From assembly GCF_000731795.2 (NCBI RefSeq), contig NZ_JGVK01000011.1:1-32197 (forward strand): 32,197 nt of DNA. Direction: 5' to 3'. This document shows positions 1-9,183 of this stretch, one piece after another. The DNA is from Candidatus Photodesmus blepharonis. Its GTDB lineage: Bacteria > Pseudomonadota > Gammaproteobacteria > Enterobacterales > Vibrionaceae. Below the pieces are notes generated by a model. That model was not told the DNA's origin and did no database searches. It saw only the letters and a list, made by a program, of their open reading frames with translations. Position 1 is the stretch's first letter, and each line of letters begins with the position of its first letter. The position numbers were made by a program, and so were the translations under genes.

Positions 1-108
<108 letters not shown>

Positions 109-179
109 TTAGGGTAGAATTTGATGGCCATACAAGAATCGAAACAGTGATGATAAATCAAAGATTGATTTTGCAGAGT

Positions 180-255
180 TGGTGCTGATACCCAGATTTG
201 AACTGGGGACCTCACCCTTACCAAGGGCGCACTCTACCTACTGAGCTATATCAGC
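180..255 (-). tRNA. tRNA-Thr, anticodon GGT
   Basis: A 76-nt cloverleaf including an encoded CCA end. The acceptor stem GCTGATA pairs with TATCAGC, the anticodon loop contains CTTGGTAAG (anticodon GGT, reading ACC/ACU) and the T arm holds GTTCAAATC. It is nearly identical to E. coli thrT and is the last tRNA before tuf. Confidence 0.97.
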
Positions 256-269
256 GTTTAAAACTAAGC

Positions 270-344
270 TGGAGCGGGCAACGGGAATTGAACCCGTATC
301 ATCAGCTTGGAAGGCTGAGATAATAGCCGTTATACGATGCCCGC
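270..344 (-). tRNA. tRNA-Gly, anticodon TCC
   Basis: A 75-nt cloverleaf with encoded CCA. The acceptor stem GCGGGCA pairs with TGCCCGC, the anticodon loop is CTTCCAAG (anticodon TCC, reading GGA/GGG) and the T arm is ACGGGTTCAATTCCCGT. It is the glyT position in the tRNA-tufB operon. Confidence 0.97.
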
Positions 345-371
345 AAAACTCTGAGAGCTATTTTTTGATCA

Positions 372-456
372 TGGTGGAGGGGGATGGATTCGAACCATCG
401 AAGGCGGTGCCGGCAGATTTACAGTCTGCTCCCTTTAGCCACTCGGGAACCCCTCC
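372..456 (-). tRNA. tRNA-Tyr, anticodon GTA
   Basis: An 85-nt class II tRNA with a long variable arm and encoded CCA. It starts GGAGGGGTTCCCGAG, has the anticodon loop ACTGTAAAT (anticodon GTA) and a T arm with GGTTCGAATCC. It is the tyrU position in the tRNA-tufB operon. Confidence 0.97.
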
Positions 457-497
457 AAGTTTTTCATTACCAATGCCTCGCGAACAAAAGGTTAAGA

Positions 498-573
<76 letters not shown>

Positions 574-588
574 ATTATCCAAGCACGC

Positions 589-617
589 ATTCTATTGAAT
601 GATTTTCCTACTTGCAA
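589..617 (-). promoter_or_regulatory. Promoter of the tRNA-tuf operon
   Basis: On the minus strand a -35 box TTGCAA (612-617) and a -10 box TAGAAT (589-594) are separated by exactly 17 bases. The promoter lies just upstream of the first tRNA. A GC-rich discriminator (GCGTGC) follows the -10 box and an A/T tract that could act as an UP element precedes the -35 box. These are the usual marks of a growth-rate and stringently controlled stable-RNA promoter. The boxes are seen directly; the mode of control is inferred. Confidence 0.75.
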
Positions 618-766
618 TAGCAAATTTTAAAAAAAAACGATTTTGACCAGCTGACTTTTACTTGGTAGCCTTCGTATTTTTGATGGGATTTATTGTGTTT
701 ATTATTTTTTATTCACAGCTTGTTTATATATGTTCTCAACTCTTCTTTTGCATATAGATTAGGCCA

Positions 767-1696
767 TTGAGTGAGTATTTTATGAGTTCTTTTATGTCTT
801 TTAATCGTACAATGTGGGCAAAATTACGTAACGCGGTACCTATGACATTATCTGAAAGCCATGTAAAAGAATTGCAAGGGGTAAATGAAAACCTAACGGT
901 CAAAGAAACCGTGGAAATTTATCTTCCCCTTAGTCGCCTTTTGAATCTTTATGTTGTCGCTCGTCAAAGCAGAGATTCTATTTTGCAGAATTTTTTAGGT
1001 AACAATAAAAGTGTAGCGCCTTTCATTGTTGGCATTGCTGGTAGTGTTGCGGTAGGAAAGAGCACTACAGCGCGTATTCTGAGAGCCTTGCTGTCTCGTT
1101 GGGAAAATCACCCTAAGGTTGAGCTTGTTACAACTGACGGTTTTTTATACCCTCAGAAAATATTGAATGAGCGCTGTCTCATGAAAAGAAAAGGTTTTCC
1201 TGAATCATACGATATGAGGCGTTTAATTCAATTCATCTATGATATTAAGGCTTGTAAACCTAATATTGAAGTTCCAGTATATTCGCACGTTGCTTATGAT
1301 ATTACTAGTGAAATTAAAGTTGTCAATCGGCCTGATATATTAATTATTGAAGGACTTAATGTTTTACAAACTAGTACAGAGTTAACTCATCGAGTGTCTA
1401 TTGCAGACTTTTTAGATTTTTCGCTTTATGTTGATGCTGATACTAAAATAATAGAAAAGTGGTATGTTGAGCGTTTTCTTAAGTTTCGTTATGGTGCATT
1501 TACAGAACCAGGTTCTTATTTCAGTCACTATACACAGCTTTCAGAAAAACTTGCTGTCAAAAAAGCAAAAAGTATTTGGAAATCGATTAATGGAGTTAAT
1601 TTAGAGAAAAATATTTTGCCAAGCAAGGATAAAGCACAGCTAATCTTGAAGAAGGGGAACAATCATACTGTTGAAGAGGTGCTTTTAAGAAGATGA
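767..1696 (+). CDS. coaA: Pantothenate kinase (type I)
   Basis: CoaA phosphorylates pantothenate, the first and controlling step of coenzyme A synthesis, in the cytoplasm. The protein has the family P-loop GSVAVGKST near residue 92, followed by TTDGFLYP, the KGFPESYDM block and IIEGLNVLQ, and aligns along its full length with bacterial CoaA. The TTG at 767 gives 309 residues, the usual family length; an in-frame ATG at 782 (304 residues) is a fair alternative because neither has a strong ribosome binding site. It is divergent from the tRNA operon, as in E. coli and Vibrio. Downstream it meets tpiA, which is not its usual neighbour, so the right-hand junction was probably created by rearrangement. 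Confidence 0.95.
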   Translation: MSEYFMSSFMSFNRTMWAKLRNAVPMTLSESHVKELQGVNENLTVKETVEIYLPLSRLLNLYVVARQSRDSILQNFLGNNKSVAPFIVGIAGSVAVGKSTTARILRALLSRWENHPKVELVTTDGFLYPQKILNERCLMKRKGFPESYDMRRLIQFIYDIKACKPNIEVPVYSHVAYDITSEIKVVNRPDILIIEGLNVLQTSTELTHRVSIADFLDFSLYVDADTKIIEKWYVERFLKFRYGAFTEPGSYFSHYTQLSEKLAVKKAKSIWKSINGVNLEKNILPSKDKAQLILKKGNNHTVEEVLLRR

Positions 1697-1876
1697 GCCC
1701 AGGTTCTATTTTGTATCAACGGAGTTTTTCATCATTTAATTTTCAGAATTTGTACCGAAGTGCAAATATATGACTAGAAAATGCAACTTAAACTATTATT
1801 GAAAAATATTTTTCTGTTATATTACAATTTTTTTTGCAAAGCTCAATGATATTGAGAATATATACGGAGATATTTT

Positions 1877-2641
1877 ATGCGTAAGCCAGTAATTATAGGC
1901 AACTGGAAACTAAATGGTAGCAAAAAAATGGTTGTTCAATTATTGAATGATCTGAATACAAGACTTAAAGGTACAATAGATGTTGATGTTGCTGTAGCTC
2001 CACCAACACTTTATATTGATCTAGCGAGACGAACTTTAGACAAGATTGGTAGTGCTGTGGTTCTTGGAGCTCAAGATAGCGGCGTAAATACTAAAGGTGC
2101 TTTTACCGGAGAGATTTCTCCTGGCATGTTGAAGGATTTCGGTGTCACTTATGTTATCATCGGTCATTCTGAACGTCGTTCATATCACTTAGAATCCGAT
2201 GAGTTTATAGCTGAAAAGTTTATTTTTCTAAAAGAGAGTGGTTTGATTCCTGTTTTATGTATTGGTGAATCTGAAGCTCAAAATAGATCTGGAGAAACTG
2301 TTGCGATATGCACTCGTCAAATTGATTCTGTTATAAAAAATCATGGTCCTGAAATCTTAAATGGCGCTGTTATTGCGTATGAGCCGATCTGGGCTATTGG
2401 TACTGGTAAAGCAGCAACAGCGTGCTATGTACAAAATATTCATGCTGCAATTCGAGCTCATATTGCAAAACACAATCCTACAGTTGCAAAAGAAATTATA
2501 ATTCAGTATGGCGGATCTGTTAATTCAGAAAATGCAAAGGCTTATTTCATGCAACCAGATATTGATGGAGCTTTGGTTGGTAATTCAGCGCTTGATTCAA
2601 GGATTTTTGCAGAAATCATCCAAAAAGCAAGTCTGTCATAA
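1877..2641 (+). CDS. tpiA: Triosephosphate isomerase
   Basis: TpiA interconverts dihydroxyacetone phosphate and glyceraldehyde 3-phosphate in glycolysis. All catalytic residues are present: Lys11 in GNWKLNG, His97 in IIGHSERR and Glu169 in AYEPIWAIGTG, plus the phosphate-binding loop IQYGGSVN near the end. At 254 residues it has the normal length. The ATG follows a clear CGGAGA ribosome binding site. A possible extended -10 element (TGT then TATATT, 1815-1823) lies about 55 bases upstream, without a convincing -35 box. The gene converges on efp. Confidence 0.97.
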   Translation: MRKPVIIGNWKLNGSKKMVVQLLNDLNTRLKGTIDVDVAVAPPTLYIDLARRTLDKIGSAVVLGAQDSGVNTKGAFTGEISPGMLKDFGVTYVIIGHSERRSYHLESDEFIAEKFIFLKESGLIPVLCIGESEAQNRSGETVAICTRQIDSVIKNHGPEILNGAVIAYEPIWAIGTGKAATACYVQNIHAAIRAHIAKHNPTVAKEIIIQYGGSVNSENAKAYFMQPDIDGALVGNSALDSRIFAEIIQKASLS

Positions 2642-2820
2642 TAAATTGAGTTGTGTAATAGTAAGGGAATTTTGTCTTCAATTTTAGATCGTTGGGTATA
2701 TCTTTGACCATTATGTTAATTGGAAGTGATACACTTAAGGTGGCAATTTAAAAATTACTTAAGTATTTTTAACATCTTCGTGACTTTTACAAAGACATTA
2801 TTGTGTTTGAGCACATTCAG

Positions 2821-3390
2821 TTATAATTTCACGCGACTTACATATTCTCCGCTGCGAGTGTCAACTCGGATCGTTTCTCCAGTTGAGATGAATAGTGGAA
2901 CACGGACGATTGCTCCAGTTTGCAGTGTTGCCATTTTAATACTAGTTCCCTGGGTATCTCCTCTTAGACCATGGGCTGTTTCGATTACCTTAAGTTCAAC
3001 AAAATTTGATGGTGTGACTACAATAGGATTTCCGTTCCAAAGAGTTAATGTGCAGGCGTTATTCACTACTAGCCACTTGGCATTGTTACCAATAGTTTTT
3101 TTATCTGCGCTGATCTGTTCGAAGGATTGAGTGTTCATAAAGTAATAAAATTTGCCATCATTGTATATATAGTCTAGAGTCACTTCCACTACATCAGCTA
3201 TTTTTAGGGAATCGCTCGATCTGAATGTTTTTTCTAAAACTTTACTAGAAAGTAATTTACGGATTTTAACACGATTAAACGCTTGGCCTTTGCCTGGTTT
3301 TACGTACTCGTTATCTATGATTATGCAAGGTTCATTATCGAAAATGACTTTGAGACCGCTTTTAAATTCATTTACCTTCACTTTGGTCAT
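2821..3390 (-). CDS. efp: Translation elongation factor P
   Basis: EF-P binds ribosomes stalled at consecutive prolines and restores peptide bond formation. The protein is 189 residues with the KOW-like N-terminal domain and two OB domains. The loop VKPGKGQAF places Lys34 at its tip, the residue that is beta-lysylated in enterobacteria and vibrios. The C-terminus [12 protein letters not shown] is typical. The gene is divergent from epmB with only 38 bp between the two start codons, the same head-to-head pairing as in E. coli. That proximity fits the modification pathway: EpmB makes the beta-lysine that EpmA attaches to this lysine. EpmA is not in this window. Confidence 0.97.
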   Translation of the reverse strand: MTKVKVNEFKSGLKVIFDNEPCIIIDNEYVKPGKGQAFNRVKIRKLLSSKVLEKTFRSSDSLKIADVVEVTLDYIYNDGKFYYFMNTQSFEQISADKKTIGNNAKWLVVNNACTLTLWNGNPIVVTPSNFVELKVIETAHGLRGDTQGTSIKMATLQTGAIVRVPLFISTGETIRVDTRSGEYVSRVKL

Positions 3391-3428
3391 TCTTATTTAT
3401 CCAATTTCGCTATTGTTTGAGTTAATTT

Positions 3429-4451
3429 ATGTCCAATATCATAACCCGAAAAATTGTTTCTGTTGAGCAAAATTGGATGAAACAGTTAGCCGGTGCTATC
3501 TCAGATCCAATAAAATTATTGGAATTTTTACAGATAGATCCATCTGCTTGGAAAACAGGATTTGAAGCTAGAAAGCCTTTCGCGCAACGTGTACCACAAA
3601 GTTTTATCGATAGGATGGAGAAAGGTAATCCTAAGGATCCTCTTTTACGTCAAGTTTTACCAATAATTGAAGAGCTTGAAGTACATAATGGATACTCTAT
3701 TGACCCTTTGAAAGAACACCACAATAATACTCCAGGATTACTTCATAAATATAGAAATCGAGCACTCATGATCGTGAAAGGTAGTTGTGCAATACACTGT
3801 CGTTATTGTTTTAGACGCTACTTTCCTTATCAAGAGAATAAAGGGAGCAAGGTTGTTTGGAAGAAAAACCTTCATTATTTGGCTCAACATTCAGAGTTAA
3901 ATGAGGTTATTTTATCTGGTGGTGACCCTTTAATGGCTAAGGATGCTGAACTTGAATGGTTAGTTAGCAGAATAGCTGGAATTCCACACATAAAGAGGCT
4001 ACGTATCCACACACGATTGCTAATCGTTATACCGGCGCGAATAACTGCTAGGCTTTGTGAAATTTTAAGCCAAGATCGTCTTCAGGTTATTTTAGTTACA
4101 CATATTAACCATGCTAATGAAATTAATTGCCAATTGCAGCAACAACTCAAAAAACTCAAAAATCGAGAAATCACACTTCTTAACCAAGGAGTTTTGCTGA
4201 AGGGAGTTAATGATTCTATTGAGGCTCAAGTCCTTCTAAACGAAGTGCTTTTTGATGTTGGTATTCTTCCTTATTACCTTCATGTTTTAGACAAAGTGCA
4301 AGGCTCGGCTCATTTTTTTGTTTCTGATAAAAGGGCTAGAGAAATTATGAAAGGAGTCATTGAAAGAGTATCAGGTTATCTAGTACCTAGATTAATTAGA
4401 GAAATCAGTGGAAGAAATAGTAAAATACCACTCGACTTGTGTTTAAAATAA
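3429..4451 (+). CDS. epmB: EF-P (R)-beta-lysine synthesis: lysine 2,3-aminomutase
   Basis: EpmB (YjeK) is a radical-SAM, PLP-dependent lysine 2,3-aminomutase that turns (S)-alpha-lysine into (R)-beta-lysine for modification of EF-P. The radical-SAM cysteines are Cys120, Cys124 and Cys127 in GSCAIHCRYCFRR, followed by the glycine-rich SAM-binding segment LSGGDPLM. The PLP-binding lysine is Lys332 in GRNSKIPLDL near the C-terminus, matching the family position. The length of 340 residues is normal. It stands head-to-head with its target gene efp. Retention of both in a shrinking genome suggests that EF-P modification still matters here. Confidence 0.95.
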   Translation: MSNIITRKIVSVEQNWMKQLAGAISDPIKLLEFLQIDPSAWKTGFEARKPFAQRVPQSFIDRMEKGNPKDPLLRQVLPIIEELEVHNGYSIDPLKEHHNNTPGLLHKYRNRALMIVKGSCAIHCRYCFRRYFPYQENKGSKVVWKKNLHYLAQHSELNEVILSGGDPLMAKDAELEWLVSRIAGIPHIKRLRIHTRLLIVIPARITARLCEILSQDRLQVILVTHINHANEINCQLQQQLKKLKNREITLLNQGVLLKGVNDSIEAQVLLNEVLFDVGILPYYLHVLDKVQGSAHFFVSDKRAREIMKGVIERVSGYLVPRLIREISGRNSKIPLDLCLK

Positions 4452-4517
4452 ATGTTTGTTAGAACTAACGGTTGATCAGAGTATGATTTCTATAAAGTTC
4501 AATGGGTTTTTATAATT

Positions 4518-5390
4518 ATGATAAAAAAGTGCCTCTTCCCTGCTGCAGGATACGGAACGCGTTTCCTGCCTGCTACTAAGTCAATGCCTAAAGAAATGAT
4601 GCCCGTTGTTAATAAGCCTTTAATTGAGTATGGAGTTGAAGAAGCCATCAAAGCGGGTATTAATAATATGTGTATTGTTATGGGGCGCGGAAAACATTCT
4701 ATTATGGATCATTTTGACAAAAACTATGAATTGGAGCATCAAATTAGCGGCACGAATAAGGAAGAGCTATTAGTTGATATCCGTGAGGTAATTGATATCG
4801 CTAATTTCACTTATATTCGTCAGCACGAAATAAAAGGTTTAGGACATGCTGTTTTGACTGGTCAAGAACTAATTGGCGATGAACCATTTGCTGTTATATT
4901 GTCTGATGATTTATGTGTTAATGAACGGGAAAGTGTTTTGGAACAAATGGTTGCACTTTATAAGCAGTTTCGTTGTTCCATTATTGCTGTACAAGAAGTG
5001 CCTGAAGATGAAATTTGTAAATATGGGATTATATCCGGAGAAATGATTAGAGATGATCTGTATTGCGTTAATGAGATGATAGAGAAGCCAGAGAGAGGCA
5101 GTGCCCCGAGTAATTTGGCTATTGTGGGTCGTTATATTTTAACCCCGGATATTTTTGGGTTAATAGAGTGTACAAAATTAGGTACAGGAGGAGAAATCCA
5201 ACTTACTGATTCACTTTTAAAACAAGCAAGATATGGATGTGTTTTAGCATATAAATTTAAGGGAAAACGCTTTGATTGCGGTGGTGTGGAGGGTTACGTT
5301 CAAGCCACTAATTATTTTTTTGAAAAACTCTATTTAAAGGGTGAAAAAAAATTAAAATTGCTGAGGAAACCACTTTTAAAAGCTACATAA
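4518..5390 (+). CDS. galU: UTP-glucose-1-phosphate uridylyltransferase
   Basis: GalU makes UDP-glucose from UTP and glucose 1-phosphate, feeding surface polysaccharide and lipopolysaccharide core synthesis. The nucleotide-binding signature FPAAGYGTRFLPATKSMPKE fills residues 7-26, with the conserved GxGTR and PKE elements. Further typical blocks are HEIKGLGHAVL, ILSDDLC, a GGEIQLTDSL segment and FDCGGVEGYVQA. At 290 residues it matches the Vibrio type and is slightly shorter than the E. coli protein. No strong ribosome binding site precedes the ATG. It follows epmB on the same strand after 66 bp and converges on pckA; neither is a customary partner. Confidence 0.93.
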   Translation: MIKKCLFPAAGYGTRFLPATKSMPKEMMPVVNKPLIEYGVEEAIKAGINNMCIVMGRGKHSIMDHFDKNYELEHQISGTNKEELLVDIREVIDIANFTYIRQHEIKGLGHAVLTGQELIGDEPFAVILSDDLCVNERESVLEQMVALYKQFRCSIIAVQEVPEDEICKYGIISGEMIRDDLYCVNEMIEKPERGSAPSNLAIVGRYILTPDIFGLIECTKLGTGGEIQLTDSLLKQARYGCVLAYKFKGKRFDCGGVEGYVQATNYFFEKLYLKGEKKLKLLRKPLLKAT

Positions 5391-5583
5391 GAGAGTAAGT
5401 TCAATGAACTAGATAAGAGTTTTTCATTCAATTATGTCATCGCTTCATCTTGTATTTCTACATTAACTAAGATTCGTTAATCCGTTTGCACACATTGAGA
5501 ATGCATGGTTTTCAACGAAGGTAGATTTGTAGATCTTTGGTTTTCATACTTATAAGTGGAAACAAAACAGGGTATAGGATTCA

Positions 5584-7209
5584 TCAGTTATAGCTTAATT
5601 GAGGTCCTGCTGAAATAAGTGCTCTACCTTCTTTGTTATCAGTATACTTATTGAAGTTATCTATAAACAGAGCTGCTAGGTTGTTAGCTTTATGTTTCCA
5701 TTGCATATGATCAGAATAAGTATTGCGTGGATCTAGAATTTTAGGGTCAATTCCTATTAATTTGATTGGTATTTCCAGATTGAATATTGGAATGTTTTTA
5801 GTATCTGTTTTTTCAATAGAGCCATCTAAAATTGCATCAATAATTTTCCGTGTATTTTCAATGGAAATACGCTTACCGCTACCATTCCACCCAGTATTAA
5901 CCAAATAAGCTTCAGAACCAGCTTCTTCCATACGTTTGATTAACACTTTTGCATACTTAATTGGGTGTAGTGTTAAGAACGCCGCACCAAAACAAGCTGA
6001 GAATGTAGGCGTTGGGTTTGTAACGCCACGCTCAGTACCAGCTAACTTAGAAGTGAAGCCGGATAGAAAATGATATTTAGTTTGTTCTGGAGTGAGTTTT
6101 GATACTGGAGGTAGTACACCAAATGCGTCAGCAGATAAAAAAATTACTTTGTTTGCATGGCCACCTTTAGAAATAGGTTTTACAATGTTTTTAATGTGGT
6201 AAATAGGATAAGAAACACGTGTGTTCTCGGTTTTTGAATGATCATCGAAATCAATTGAATTATCATCGAGGACAGTCACGTTTTCTAATAGAGCATCGCG
6301 ATAAATAGCGTTATAGATATCAGGTTCAGCTTCTTTTGAAAGTTTGATAGTTTTTGCGTAGCAACCACCTTCGAAGTTAAATACACCGTTTTTATCCCAA
6401 CCATGTTCATCGTCACCAATGAGCGCGCGTTTGTTATTGATAGAAAGAGTTGTTTTACCTGTACCAGATAAACCGAAGAATACTGCTACATCGCCATCTT
6501 TTCCCATGTTTGCACTACAATGCATAGACGCAATATTCTTTAGTGGTAAAAAATAGTTCATCATTGAAAACATTCCTTTTTTCATTTCACCGCTATACCA
6601 AGTACCACCAATAAGTTGTGTACGTTCAGTTAAGTTGAACGCAGTGAAGTTTTCAGAGGTTAGACCTTGCTCTTTCCACTTTGGATTGGTACATTTAGCA
6701 CCGTTCATTACTATGAAGTCAGGTTCGAATGTTGTTAGTTCAGAAGGACGAATAAACATATTTTTTGCGAAATGGGCCTGCCATGCTATTTCCGTGATCA
6801 CCCTAATACTTAAACGCGTATCTGGATTTGCACCACAATAACCGTCAATAACAAAAACACGCTTGCCAGAAAGCTGATTAATTACTAATTTTTTTAACTC
6901 ATTCCATACTTGCTGTGTGATCGGCTTATTATCATTTTCGATTCTATCAGATGTCCACCAAATGCGTTTTTCAGTCATTGCATCTTTGACGATATACTTA
7001 TCTTTAGGTGAGCGACCAGTAAAGATTCCAGTATCCACAGCTACAGCTCCGAATTTGGTTACTATTCCTTTTTCATAACCATGGAGATCTGTGCAGGTTT
7101 CTTCTTTAAACAACATTTCGTAACTTGGATTTCGGATAATTTTTTGGATATTTTGTAATCCATATTTTCTAAGGTTTAAAGTAGTTTGCTGCATTCTCGT
7201 GTGTTCCAT
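5584..7209 (-). CDS. pckA: Phosphoenolpyruvate carboxykinase (ATP)
   Basis: PckA converts oxaloacetate and ATP to phosphoenolpyruvate, CO2 and ADP, the entry step of gluconeogenesis. The 541-residue protein carries the kinase P-loop GLSGTGKTT at 246-254, the metal-binding segment IGDDEHGWD just after it, the substrate loop TGRSPKDK near residue 66 and [12 protein letters not shown] around 201-212. All are intact. The ATG at 7209 gives an N-terminus like that of Vibrio PckA, although the ribosome binding site is weak. In Vibrio and E. coli hslR, hslO and pckA lie in this order; here hslO is missing and its place is taken by a 482-bp gap. Confidence 0.97.
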   Translation of the reverse strand: MEHTRMQQTTLNLRKYGLQNIQKIIRNPSYEMLFKEETCTDLHGYEKGIVTKFGAVAVDTGIFTGRSPKDKYIVKDAMTEKRIWWTSDRIENDNKPITQQVWNELKKLVINQLSGKRVFVIDGYCGANPDTRLSIRVITEIAWQAHFAKNMFIRPSELTTFEPDFIVMNGAKCTNPKWKEQGLTSENFTAFNLTERTQLIGGTWYSGEMKKGMFSMMNYFLPLKNIASMHCSANMGKDGDVAVFFGLSGTGKTTLSINNKRALIGDDEHGWDKNGVFNFEGGCYAKTIKLSKEAEPDIYNAIYRDALLENVTVLDDNSIDFDDHSKTENTRVSYPIYHIKNIVKPISKGGHANKVIFLSADAFGVLPPVSKLTPEQTKYHFLSGFTSKLAGTERGVTNPTPTFSACFGAAFLTLHPIKYAKVLIKRMEEAGSEAYLVNTGWNGSGKRISIENTRKIIDAILDGSIEKTDTKNIPIFNLEIPIKLIGIDPKILDPRNTYSDHMQWKHKANNLAALFIDNFNKYTDNKEGRALISAGPQLSYN

Positions 7210-7213
7210 GGTA

Positions 7214-7605
7214 GTTTAGAGGTACTCATTTAAATTAAGAAAAAGCTTATTAAGCATTTTGCTTTTCAAGACATGGTAACTAAGTATAATGTATAAAACT
7301 GGAAAATCGCTCTCTAAAATATCCATGTTTCCAATATGTTTTAACAGTTGAGAAATGAGTCAGTCATGTTATCTTGCAGAGATTGTATAATCATAGCTCT
7401 TTTTCGTTGAAAGTACAGTGAATTTCAGAATAGTCGAAGAATGGAAACTTAGATTTTTCAACGAAAATAATTCCGTGTTTTCAGAGTGTTCATTACTTGC
7501 TTAAACAAATTTGAAAGGTTATTTTTCGCTCCTTGTTTGTATATTCCGTAGTTTTTGATAATTGAATTTTCCCGTCTAAACTTTCTAGTGCCTATTAAAC
7601 TTCAT
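7214..7605 (-). pseudogene. hslO: Probable decayed hslO (Hsp33) remnant in the hslR-pckA gap
   Basis: The 482-bp stretch 7210-7691 has no open gene and sits exactly where hslO (the redox-regulated chaperone Hsp33) lies in relatives. Reading the minus strand gives short pieces that resemble Hsp33 in the right order. 7550-7591 reads ALESLDGKIQLSKT, compared with FENLSVRGELVQLDKT from the N-terminus. 7459-7473 reads ELFSL, compared with ELFTL. 7412-7423 reads IHCT, compared with the FxCxC zinc motif. Near 7300-7320 ILESDFPVLYI may answer to the second zinc motif region HCDYCGNHYVF. The pieces are in different frames with stops between them, and most of the middle is gone. The match is by eye from memory of the family, so confidence is moderate. 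The same interval must also hold the pckA promoter. Confidence 0.42.
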
Positions 7606-7691
7606 TGTTCTGTTATGATTAGAATTTGCTCAACAAGAAGGACTTAAAGCGTCGTTTGCGAGTTGGCTATTTTCCCAGAAGAATTTTTAAT

Positions 7692-8078
7692 TTATTGACA
7701 CTTTTTTAATCTTATAATATCTCGACGTTGTTTTTTATTAGGTCGACGTTCTGAATTAGAAGAGCTATATGTATGAAATTTACGCTGTAGCGAATTGTTT
7801 TTGCGTTTTGCTAAATTGTCAAAAACTTCTGAATAAAGAGTGAGAGCTTCTTGAGCACCGCGACGTTGGCTTGATAGAGCCTTAACCACAACGGTTTTTT
7901 CTGTATTCCCTTGTTTTAAAGTAATAATAGAACCAATTTCCATTGTTTTGCTTGCTTTGCTACGTTGGGAATTGTAATGGACCTTGCCACTATTAATCAT
8001 ATTACGAGCAATAGTTCGGGTTCTATAAAACCGAGCAGCCCATAACCATTTATCAAGTCGAACCGTATTGGAAACCAT
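7692..8078 (-). CDS. hslR: Ribosome-associated heat shock protein Hsp15
   Basis: Hsp15 is a small S4-domain RNA-binding protein that binds free 50S subunits carrying a stalled nascent chain and helps recycle them. The S4 domain is at the N-terminus (VRLDKWLWAARFYRTR, then GKVHYNSQRSKAS), followed by the family segment VVKALSSQRRGAQEAL and a basic tail with RRPNKKQRRD. I start at the ATG at 8078 (128 residues, normal length), which has GGAGGG upstream. A longer reading from 8135 would add 19 residues with no family counterpart. The gene is divergent from gspC, as in Vibrio. Confidence 0.93.
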   Translation of the reverse strand: MVSNTVRLDKWLWAARFYRTRTIARNMINSGKVHYNSQRSKASKTMEIGSIITLKQGNTEKTVVVKALSSQRRGAQEALTLYSEVFDNLAKRKNNSLQRKFHTYSSSNSERRPNKKQRRDIIRLKKCQ

Positions 8079-8250
8079 ACTACTAAAATCCCTCCGACAA
8101 CATAAACTAATAGCACTATTGTCTTGTGATGTCAATCAATGATGTTGTTTCGTATGGTTGTAAAGGTAATTTGATTGTAGATTGTTTAAAATTAAAATTT
8201 GATCAATTTAAATAGTATTAATTTTTCTTAGCTATAGCAGCTGGGTTATT

Positions 8251-8256
8251 TATAAT
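8251..8256 (+). promoter_or_regulatory. Possible -10 box for the gsp (eps) operon
   Basis: A perfect TATAAT lies about 50 bases upstream of the gspC start, in the 227-bp space between divergent hslR and gspC. The best -35 candidate at a 17-base spacing is TTAGCT (8228-8233), a poor match. The whole space is AT-rich, so a chance match is possible. No other good promoter was seen before the 11-kb operon. Confidence 0.35.
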
Positions 8257-8305
8257 ATCTAAGCGAACTGCAATAATTTTTTGATCTTTTTTATTAAATA
8301 CTCTT

Positions 8306-9151
8306 ATGAATAAAATTGATGAATTCCAAATGAGAATTAGTGTTTTATTTACTTTAATTTTGTTGACATGTTTAGGATGGTTACTTGGCAAGATATTCTG
8401 GATAGTACATGGTCAATCACAGCCAATTATTTCCTGGTTTCCTAACATGGAATTACAAGCAACCTCTAAACAAAGTAGTATTAATATTGCTGAATTGAAA
8501 AAAGGTTATCTGTTTGGTCATTATGAACATAAAGTTATGACGTTATCAGAAGATTCTACGAACGATTTTTCCAGAGCGCATTTGAATTTAATTTTGGTGG
8601 GGGTTGTCATCACTAGCGAACCTGATAAAGGATTAGCAATTATTGCTAATCGAGGATTACAAGCAACTTATGGTGTGAATGAAAAAATTGAGGGAACTAA
8701 AGCTAAGTTAAAAGCAGTCATGCTTGATCGAGTGATCATTGATAATTCCGGTTATGATGAAATCTTGATGCTTCATGGAGTTGCTCAAAAAAAAACAGCC
8801 ACTGTATTTTCGTCTAAAATTGACACCAATGATTTTAAAAAAAATATTGAATTTAGTCGTATTCATCAGAATATTCTGAAAGATCCAAAGAATATTTTTC
8901 AATATATGAATGTATCGAAAGTGAAACATGCTGGAAAAGTTTTTGGATATCGTATAAATCCAGGCAAAAAATCTGAACTATTTAATTTGCTTGGGTTGAA
9001 GCCTAATGATGTTGCTATTCAGATAAACGGACAAGATTTAACCGAGTCTATCTCTATTGGAAAAATTTTAAAAAGTGTTTCACAATTAAGCGAAATTAAT
9101 TTAAAAGTGCACAGAAATGGTCAAGAACACGATATATACATTGGATTTTGA
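8306..9151 (+). CDS. gspC: Type II secretion inner-membrane protein GspC
   Basis: GspC links the inner-membrane platform of the type II secretion system to the outer-membrane secretin GspD. One membrane segment is visible near residues 10-30 (LFTLILLTCLGWLLGKIFWI). The periplasmic HR domain follows, with the well-conserved run from LILVGVV through TYGVNEKIEGTKAKLKAV. A C-terminal PDZ domain starts near residue 200 (FGYRINPGKKS, then GLKPNDVAIQINGQDL). The 281 residues make it slightly shorter than Vibrio EpsC, mainly in the linker between HR and PDZ. It is the first gene of the operon; the start has no clear ribosome binding site. An A9 run at 8787-8795 lies inside the coding sequence. Confidence 0.93.
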   Translation: MNKIDEFQMRISVLFTLILLTCLGWLLGKIFWIVHGQSQPIISWFPNMELQATSKQSSINIAELKKGYLFGHYEHKVMTLSEDSTNDFSRAHLNLILVGVVITSEPDKGLAIIANRGLQATYGVNEKIEGTKAKLKAVMLDRVIIDNSGYDEILMLHGVAQKKTATVFSSKIDTNDFKKNIEFSRIHQNILKDPKNIFQYMNVSKVKHAGKVFGYRINPGKKSELFNLLGLKPNDVAIQINGQDLTESISIGKILKSVSQLSEINLKVHRNGQEHDIYIGF

Positions 9152-9183
9152 TACTGATGTGTGAGCATAAGGAATGTTAGAGA

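Noticed and set aside
2720-3130. Plus-strand open frame of 136 codons over efp
   Set aside because: It is the antisense shadow of efp, which is conserved over its full length on the other strand.
5391-5583. Search for a bidirectional terminator between convergent galU and pckA
   Set aside because: Only a 13-base palindrome with a one-base centre (AGTTCA A TGAACT, near 5399) was found; it cannot form a normal hairpin and no T-run structure was visible.
7401-7467. A 12-bp perfect inverted repeat (7401-7412 and 7456-7467) in the hslR-pckA gap
   Set aside because: The 43-base spacer and lack of a T run make a terminator unlikely, the arms lie within the presumed hslO debris, and no second copy was recognised in the window.
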